Origin: Sinorhizobium sp. B11 | Lineage (GTDB): Bacteria; Pseudomonadota; Alphaproteobacteria; Rhizobiales; Rhizobiaceae | Assembly: GCA_039725955.1 (NCBI GenBank) | Contig: CP091034.1 | Span: 4,274,001 to 4,338,000, forward strand | DNA: 64,000 nt | Reading direction: 5' to 3' | In this document: positions 59,149-64,000 of the stretch, one piece after another | Numbering within the stretch: position 1 is the stretch's first letter | How the letters are laid out: each line of letters starts with the position of its first letter | Translations under genes and position numbers: made by a program | Notes under the pieces: model-generated | What the model saw: the letters and a program-made list of their open reading frames with translations, nothing else | Databases searched by the model: none | What the model was told of the DNA's origin: nothing

Positions 59149-59856
59149 TTGGCCAAAACCATCATCGATCTGAAACACGCCGATTTGACGCTCGGTAATG
59201 CTGCTGCCTCCGTGCATGTGCTGAAAGGCATCGATCTGGAGATCAGCGCCGGCGAATCCGTCGGTATCGTCGGCCCCTCGGGCTCCGGCAAGTCCACGCT
59301 GCTGATGGTGCTTGCAGGCCTTGAGAAACTCGACAGCGGCGAAATCAATATCAACGATACGCCCCTGCACGCGCTGAGCGAGGATCAGGTCGCCGATTTC
59401 CGCGGCCGCAACATCGGCATCGTCTTCCAGTCCTTCCATCTGATCGCCAATATGACGGCGCTGGAAAATGTCGCGGTCCCCCTCGAGCTCGCCAATGTAC
59501 CCAATCCCTTCGAGATCGCTCGCCGTGAGTTGGCATCCGTGGGGCTCGCCGAACGTCTGAACCACTATCCTGGTCAGCTCTCCGGCGGTGAACAGCAGCG
59601 TGTTGCAATCGCCCGTGCGCTCGCGCCGTCACCTGCCCTGCTGATCGCCGACGAACCAACCGGCAATCTCGATACCGATACCGGACGGCAGATCGCTGAT
59701 CTCCTGTTTTCCAAACAGGCCGAACGCGGCATGACCTTGCTGCTCGTCACCCACGATATTGGTCTCGCCAATCGCTGCTCGCGCCAGATCCGCGTCCGCT
59801 CCGGACGCATCGAAGGCGACAGCGCCGTCCGCCAGTCCGAGGCGGCGATTGCATGA
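59149..59856 (+). CDS. ybbA: YbbA-type ABC transporter ATP-binding protein
   Basis: This 235-residue LolD-like ABC ATPase has Walker A VGPSGSGKSTLL, the Q-loop in IGIVFQSFHLI, the signature LSGGEQQRVAIARAL, and Walker B LLIADEPTGNLD. It partners the permease YbbP and sits opposite tesA, as in E. coli. I place the start at the TTG 59149 (AKTIIDLKHADL), which leaves room for the divergent promoters and matches the usual length near 230. ATGs at 59107 and 59077 would lie very close to tesA. Confidence 0.93.
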   Translation: MAKTIIDLKHADLTLGNAAASVHVLKGIDLEISAGESVGIVGPSGSGKSTLLMVLAGLEKLDSGEININDTPLHALSEDQVADFRGRNIGIVFQSFHLIANMTALENVAVPLELANVPNPFEIARRELASVGLAERLNHYPGQLSGGEQQRVAIARALAPSPALLIADEPTGNLDTDTGRQIADLLFSKQAERGMTLLLVTHDIGLANRCSRQIRVRSGRIEGDSAVRQSEAAIA

Positions 59857-62396
59857 CGATCGTCACGCCGCATATCTCGCTCGCCTTCCGTCTGGCCCTG
59901 CGCGAGCTGCGCGGCGGCCTGAAGGGTTTCTACATCTTCCTCGCCTGCATCGCACTCGGCACCGCCGCAATCGCTGCCGTCAACTCGGTCTCGCAATCGA
60001 TCACCGATACGATAGCCTCGCAGGGGCAGGAGCTTCTGGCAGGTGATGTCCGCTTCGAACTCAACAACCGCGAAGCGACGCCGGAGGAAATGAATTTCCT
60101 CCGCGGCCTCGGCGAGGTCTCCGTTTCCACCGGTCTGCGTTCAATGGCCCGCAAGCCCGACGGTTCGGATCAGGCGCTGGTCGAGGTGAAGGCCGTCGAC
60201 GGCGCCTATCCGCTCTACGGCACTTTTGAAGCGCAGCCGAATTATCCGCTCTCCTCCCTGCTGTCAGGAGAAGGCGGCACATACGGCGCGGTCGTTGCCC
60301 CGCTGTTGCTGGAGCGGTTGGGATTGCAGATCGGCGACGAACTACTGCTCGGCAACGTCAAGCTCAGCATCACAGGCACGGTCAAGACCGAGCCCGATGC
60401 GCTTTCGGAAGGTTTCGGCTTCGCCCCTCGCATGCTCATCAGCCGAAACGCACTGCAGGCGTCGGGCCTGATCCAGACGGGCAGCCTTGTGGAACATGTT
60501 TACAAGATCAAGCTGGAAGACCGCAGCACGATGAGCGGCATCCAGGCGCGCGCCACCAGGGAATTCCCGTCAGCCGGCTGGTCGATCCGGACCAGCGATC
60601 GCGCCGCCCCGTCACTGACGGAAAACATCACCCGCTTCTCGCAGTTCCTCACGCTGGTCGGCCTCACCGCATTGATCGTCGGCGGTGTCGGCGTCGCCAA
60701 CGCGGTTCGCGCCTTCCTTGATGCCAAACGGACGACGATCGCTACCTTCAAATGCCTGGGCGCGCCCGCCGCCGTCGTGGTCTGGATCTATCTCTTCCAG
60801 ATCGGCATTATCGCGGCAGCCGGCATCCTGATCGGTCTCGTGTTCGGCGCATTGTCACCAATGCTGGCTGCGCAGTTCCTTGCCCAGTTCCTGCCGGTTT
60901 CCACCGATCCGACGCTCTATCCCGGCGCTCTGCTTCTTGCGGCCCTGTTCGGCATGCTCACGACGCTTGCCTTTGCCATCCTGCCGCTCGGCCATGCACG
61001 CGAGGTGCCGGCAACCGCACTCTTCCGCGAACAGGGGTTCGAAGCACGTCGCTTGCCCTCCTGGCCCTATGTGCTGCTGGCCGTGCTCTTCATGGCAGCA
61101 CTCGCAGGCCTTGCCATCTTTACCGCCTATGATCGCTTCATCGCTGTGGTTTTTGTCGGCGCCATCATTTTCGCCTTCGTCATCCTGCGGCTGGTCGCGG
61201 CTTTGATCGCCTGGGTGGCGCGTAGAAGCCCGCGCGTCAACTCGCCGGCGCTGCGGCTTGCGATCGGCAACATCCATCGCCCCGGAGCACTGACGCCCTC
61301 CGTCGTTCTCTCGCTCGGTCTCGGCCTTGCGCTGCTCGTGACGCTGACGTTGATCGACGGCAATCTGCGCCAGCAATTGACCGGCCGTATGAACGAAGGC
61401 GCGCCGAATTTCTTCTTCGTTGATATCCAGGGCGCCGAACTCGATACCTTTCGCGACCTGATCCACACCCGGTCACCAAATGGCAAACTGGTGGAAGTGC
61501 CGATGCTGCGCGGCCGCATCATCGCCTTTAACGGCCAGGACGTGACCAAGATGAATGTTCCGGCGGCTGGCCGCTGGGTGCTCAACGGCGACCGCGGCAT
61601 CACCTACGAGGAAAGCGCGCCGGAAAATTCGACACTTGTCGAAGGTCAATGGTGGGCAAAGGATTACAGCGGCGAGCCGCTCGTTTCCTTTTCCGCGGAA
61701 GAGGCGCATGAACTCGGCCTCAAGGTCGGCGATACCGTGACTGTCAACGTCCTCGGCCGCAACATCACGGCCAAGATCGCCAATCTGCGGCGGGTCGAGT
61801 GGGAATCGCTGTCGATCAACTTCGTCATGGTCTTCTCGCCGAACACCTTCCGTGGTGCTCCGCATGCGTGGCTGGCGACACTGACCGACCCTGCCTCGAC
61901 CGAGGCGGAGGACGCCGCGATCCTGAAATCCGTGACCAATGCCTATCCGACCATCACCAGCGTGCGTGTCAAGGACGCGATCGATATCGTCAACCAGTTG
62001 GTCGGCGAGCTTGCGACCGCCATCCGCGCTGCAGCATCCGTTGCACTCATCGCCTCCGTTCTCGTGCTGGCCGGCGCACTTGCTGCCGGAAATCGAGCGC
62101 GCACTCATGATGCTGTCGTGCTGAAAACGCTTGGCGCGACGAGAGCCATGCTGATCCGTGCCTTCAGCTACGAATATCTCATCCTTGGTGTGGCCACTGC
62201 GATTTTCGCGCTCTTTGCCGGTGGCGTTGCTGCCTGGTTCATCGTCAGTCGCATCATGCGCCTGCCCTCCAGCTTCATGCCTGATGTCGCGGGTCTCACG
62301 CTTGTCACCGCCCTTGTATTGACCGTCGGCATCGGCCTGATCGGCACCTGGCGCATCCTTGGACAGAAGGCAGCACCCGTTTTGCGCGAGCTGTGA
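59853..62396 (+). CDS. ybbP: YbbP-type ABC permease (FtsX-like)
   Basis: This 847-residue permease has a periplasmic-domain/FtsX layout: N-terminal helix near residues 20-40, periplasmic region to about 260, three helices to 400, then a second FtsX-like set at about 420-840. MacB/FtsX-like motifs (ATFKCLGAPAAVVVWIY; AVVLKTLGATRAMLIRAF) appear in both halves. Such exporters move lipids or lipoproteins or transmit force across the envelope. It overlaps ybbA by 4 bp (ATGA). Function of YbbAP-TesA is not firmly known. Confidence 0.94.
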   Translation: MTIVTPHISLAFRLALRELRGGLKGFYIFLACIALGTAAIAAVNSVSQSITDTIASQGQELLAGDVRFELNNREATPEEMNFLRGLGEVSVSTGLRSMARKPDGSDQALVEVKAVDGAYPLYGTFEAQPNYPLSSLLSGEGGTYGAVVAPLLLERLGLQIGDELLLGNVKLSITGTVKTEPDALSEGFGFAPRMLISRNALQASGLIQTGSLVEHVYKIKLEDRSTMSGIQARATREFPSAGWSIRTSDRAAPSLTENITRFSQFLTLVGLTALIVGGVGVANAVRAFLDAKRTTIATFKCLGAPAAVVVWIYLFQIGIIAAAGILIGLVFGALSPMLAAQFLAQFLPVSTDPTLYPGALLLAALFGMLTTLAFAILPLGHAREVPATALFREQGFEARRLPSWPYVLLAVLFMAALAGLAIFTAYDRFIAVVFVGAIIFAFVILRLVAALIAWVARRSPRVNSPALRLAIGNIHRPGALTPSVVLSLGLGLALLVTLTLIDGNLRQQLTGRMNEGAPNFFFVDIQGAELDTFRDLIHTRSPNGKLVEVPMLRGRIIAFNGQDVTKMNVPAAGRWVLNGDRGITYEESAPENSTLVEGQWWAKDYSGEPLVSFSAEEAHELGLKVGDTVTVNVLGRNITAKIANLRRVEWESLSINFVMVFSPNTFRGAPHAWLATLTDPASTEAEDAAILKSVTNAYPTITSVRVKDAIDIVNQLVGELATAIRAAASVALIASVLVLAGALAAGNRARTHDAVVLKTLGATRAMLIRAFSYEYLILGVATAIFALFAGGVAAWFIVSRIMRLPSSFMPDVAGLTLVTALVLTVGIGLIGTWRILGQKAAPVLREL

Positions 62397-62460
62397 CGGA
62401 CAAGGGGCCCAAATCCCTTCACCTTACGGCGATTTAACCGAACGGCAGATTGCAAAGGCC

Positions 62461-62489
62461 TTGTTTGAAAAGGGCGAAAGCCTCATATT
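62461..62489 (+). promoter_or_regulatory. Promoter candidate for the BI-1 (ybhL) gene
   Basis: TTGTTT, a 17-base spacer and CATATT form a plausible sigma-70-like promoter. Transcription would begin near 62496, just before the structured leader. Assigned by pattern only. Confidence 0.5.
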
Positions 62490-62506
62490 GTCAGCAGGCA
62501 TGCTGG

Positions 62507-62562
62507 AAGCTCCGCAGCGGCGCCCGGGTCGTAAACCCGACACCGTATTTCCATCGGAGCTT
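62507..62562 (+). ncRNA. ybhL-type structured RNA leader
   Basis: An 8-bp outer stem AAGCTCCG/CGGAGCTT encloses an inner hairpin CGGGT-CGTAA-ACCCG, and the element ends 13 bp before the ATG of a BI-1/YccA (ybhL) gene. Position, downstream gene and fold agree with the ybhL RNA motif described in alphaproteobacteria upstream of this gene family. Ligand and mechanism are unknown. The RBS (AAGAGG) lies just outside the stem. Confidence 0.8.
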
Positions 62563-62575
62563 GTAAGAGGAAATT

Positions 62576-63304
62576 ATGGCTGATCTTCGTAACTACCAAA
62601 GCCGTGCACAAACCGGCGAAGTGATTGATCAAGGCCTCCGCGCTTATATGCTCAAGGTCTACAACCTGATGGCGCTGGGTCTGGCGATCACTGGTTTGGC
62701 CGCCTATTTCGCCTTCACCTTCGCCGTCCAGGACGGCCAGCTCACCCAGTTCGGCCAGGTCCTGTACCAGTCGCCCCTGCGCTGGGTCGTGATTCTTGCG
62801 CCTCTTGCGGCGGTCTTCTTCCTGAGCTTCCGCATTAACCGCATGAGCGTGGCTGCGGCTCAGACAACCTTCTGGGTCTATGCTGCACTGGTCGGTCTGT
62901 CGCTGTCGTCGATCTTCCTGATCTACACGCAGTCGAGCATCACGCAGACCTTCTTCGTGACCGCGGCCTCCTTCGGTGCGCTGTCGCTCTACGGCTACAC
63001 GACCAAGCGTGACCTGTCGGCGATGGGCTCGTTCCTGATCATGGGTCTCTTCGGCCTGATCATCGCTTCGCTGGTCAACATCTTCCTGGCTTCGTCGGCC
63101 CTGCAGTTCGCAATCTCCGTGATCGGCGTGCTGATCTTCGCAGGCCTCACCGCCTACGATACCCAGCGGATCAAGGAAATGTATTATGAAGCAGACGGTT
63201 ATGACGTCGCTGGTCGCAAGGCCATCATGGGCGCCCTCACGCTCTACCTCGACTTCATCAACCTCTTCATGTTCCTGCTGCAGTTCATGGGCAACCGCAA
63301 GTAA
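62576..63304 (+). CDS. ybhL: Bax inhibitor-1/YccA family membrane protein
   Basis: This 242-residue protein has seven membrane helices (about residues 28-50, 65-85, 95-113, 118-135, 145-160, 165-185, 210-235). The family signature is LIFAGLTAYDTQRIKEMY near residue 183, with conserved acidic residues. BI-1 homologues are calcium-leak/pH-sensitive channels or membrane stress proteins. The gene has its own promoter, a structured RNA leader and a strong terminator, so it is monocistronic. Confidence 0.96.
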   Translation: MADLRNYQSRAQTGEVIDQGLRAYMLKVYNLMALGLAITGLAAYFAFTFAVQDGQLTQFGQVLYQSPLRWVVILAPLAAVFFLSFRINRMSVAAAQTTFWVYAALVGLSLSSIFLIYTQSSITQTFFVTAASFGALSLYGYTTKRDLSAMGSFLIMGLFGLIIASLVNIFLASSALQFAISVIGVLIFAGLTAYDTQRIKEMYYEADGYDVAGRKAIMGALTLYLDFINLFMFLLQFMGNRK

Positions 63305-63326
63305 GCAGGCTGGACTGAAACACGAA

Positions 63327-63350
63327 AAGGCGGCTTCGGCCGCCTTTTTT
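63327..63350 (+). terminator. Rho-independent terminator of ybhL
   Basis: AAGGCGGC-TTCG-GCCGCCTT, an 8-bp stem with a stable UUCG loop, followed by a further T run, lies 23 bp after the stop. It is a textbook terminator. Confidence 0.95.
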
Positions 63351-63415
63351 GTTGCGGGCACCTCGCTGGAATGCTTCAACGTGGGCTGTCATCCAACCGT
63401 GCCGATCGATCCGAA

Positions 63416-63973
63416 ATGCCCCCTCTCCTGCGCGACGCTCTTCCCTCCGATCTTCCTGTCATTACCGAAATCTATCGCGAGTCCGTACTGAACGGCACGT
63501 CGAGCTACGAGATCGTGCCGCCGACCGAAGCGGAAATGACGGCACGCTACTGCGCTATCAGGGAGCAGTCCTATCCTTATATTGCCGCAACGGCCGAGGA
63601 CGGCACGCTGCTCGGTTATGCCTATGCATCGGCATTCCGCACCCGTCCGGCCTATCGCTGGCTGGTCGAGGATTCGATTTATCTCGGCACGGAGGCGCGC
63701 GGAAAGGGCATCGGCAAGTTGCTCCTCGGAGAGCTGATTTCACGCTGCACCGTCTCTGGCTTCCGCCAGATGACCGCCGTCATCGGCGGCGCGAGCCCGG
63801 CATCGATCGCGCTTCACCGGTCGCTGGGTTTCGAAGAGATCGGTCTGATGAAAGGTGCCGGCTACAAGCACGGCCGTTGGCTGGATACGATGCTGATGCA
63901 GCGCAGGCTTGGCGAAGCAACAGAAACCCATCCCGATCCCGAGGCCTATCCAGGCACCCTGTTCAAGGGATGA
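63416..63973 (+). CDS. GNAT acetyltransferase of the phosphinothricin/methionine-sulfoximine type
   Basis: This 185-residue GNAT protein begins MPPLLRDALPSDLPVITEIYRESVLNGTSSYE and has WLVEDSIYLGTEARGKGIGKLLL (motif A) near residue 90, and GGASPASIALHRSLGFEEIGLMKGAGYKHGRWLDTMLMQRRL near 125. This pattern is typical of the PAT/Bar-like family (MddA/YncA), which acetylate sulfoximines or similar amino-acid analogues. The ATG at 63416 is preferred; an ATG at 63371 would add 15 residues. Neither RBS is strong. Confidence 0.92.
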   Translation: MPPLLRDALPSDLPVITEIYRESVLNGTSSYEIVPPTEAEMTARYCAIREQSYPYIAATAEDGTLLGYAYASAFRTRPAYRWLVEDSIYLGTEARGKGIGKLLLGELISRCTVSGFRQMTAVIGGASPASIALHRSLGFEEIGLMKGAGYKHGRWLDTMLMQRRLGEATETHPDPEAYPGTLFKG

Positions 63974-63979
63974 TATGGC

Positions 63980-64000
63980 CTATTTGTCGACGAGCTTCAG
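63980..64000 (-). CDS. Possible C-terminal end of a minus-strand gene (LKLVDK-stop)
   Basis: On the minus strand the last 21 bases read LKLVDK followed by a TAG stop. That would be the tail of a gene coming from outside the window. An ATG at 63975 on the plus strand could equally begin a new gene. The fragment is too short to decide. Confidence 0.25.
   Translation of the reverse strand: MKLVDK

Overview
The window looks like chromosomal DNA from a Rhizobiaceae alphaproteobacterium, most likely Rhizobium or a close relative. The signs are: high GC; an atpHAG cluster followed by a long TCA-cycle block in the order mdh-sucC-sucD-sucA-sucB-lpdA and sdhCDAB, the order I know from Sinorhizobium/Rhizobium; an Omp19-type protease-inhibitor lipoprotein and an IalB-family protein; a heme/alpha-Mic60 cluster; a ybhL-type RNA leader; and intergenic repeats typical of rhizobial genomes. 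The content is mostly core genome. I see no tRNA, rRNA, prophage, insertion sequence or CRISPR.

Layout. 1-2.4 kb: ATP synthase gamma (cut by the window edge), alpha and delta subunits, minus strand. 2.6-7.5 kb: DUF4345 membrane protein, PriA, an AAA ATPase and a lysophospholipid-acyltransferase-like protein. 7.6-10.3 kb: XerC-type recombinase and a TraB/GumN protein (plus strand), then cytochrome b561. 10.3-22.3 kb: the TCA block on the minus strand. Transcription runs mdh, sucC, DUF1579, sucD, [hairpin], sucA, YciI, sucB, DUF4241, secreted protein, SDR, lpdA, so small uncharacterised genes are threaded between the enzyme genes. 22.4-28.6 kb: zapE, the Omp19-like lipoprotein, a YcgL-type nucleotidyltransferase overlapping sdhB, then sdhA, sdhD and sdhC. 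28.9-32.9 kb: secreted protein, ETF-beta-type methyltransferase, and the tsaD-gpsA-YciI-EVE operon.

32.9-38.8 kb: hemC-hemD-mic60-like-hemY-terB-amidotransferase (plus strand), combining heme synthesis and inner-membrane organisation. 38.7-46.3 kb: MFS transporter, YggT, DUF167, pyrophosphatase, GNAT, TypA and an M3 peptidase. 46.4-53.5 kb: a small unknown gene behind an exact CtrA-type box, argG and an SDR flanked by two LysE-family exporters, and a three-gene ABC transporter. 53.5-64 kb: rlmN, ialB, a frameshifted ECF sigma gene, YkvA, PhhB, a low-molecular-weight phosphatase, ThpR, tesA, ybbA-ybbP, a BI-1 (ybhL) gene with a structured leader, and a PAT-like acetyltransferase.

The most distinctive points are: the single-base frameshift in the ECF sigma gene; three tandem 24-bp repeats each carrying an in-frame stop at the tail of the ABC ATPase gene; the CtrA-type site upstream of an unrecognised 148-residue protein; accessory genes embedded in the TCA operon and a nucleotidyltransferase coupled to sdhB; and several strong palindromes or hairpins that probably regulate transcript levels. 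I did not find a convincing entirely new multi-gene system. Most of the window is well-understood housekeeping DNA.
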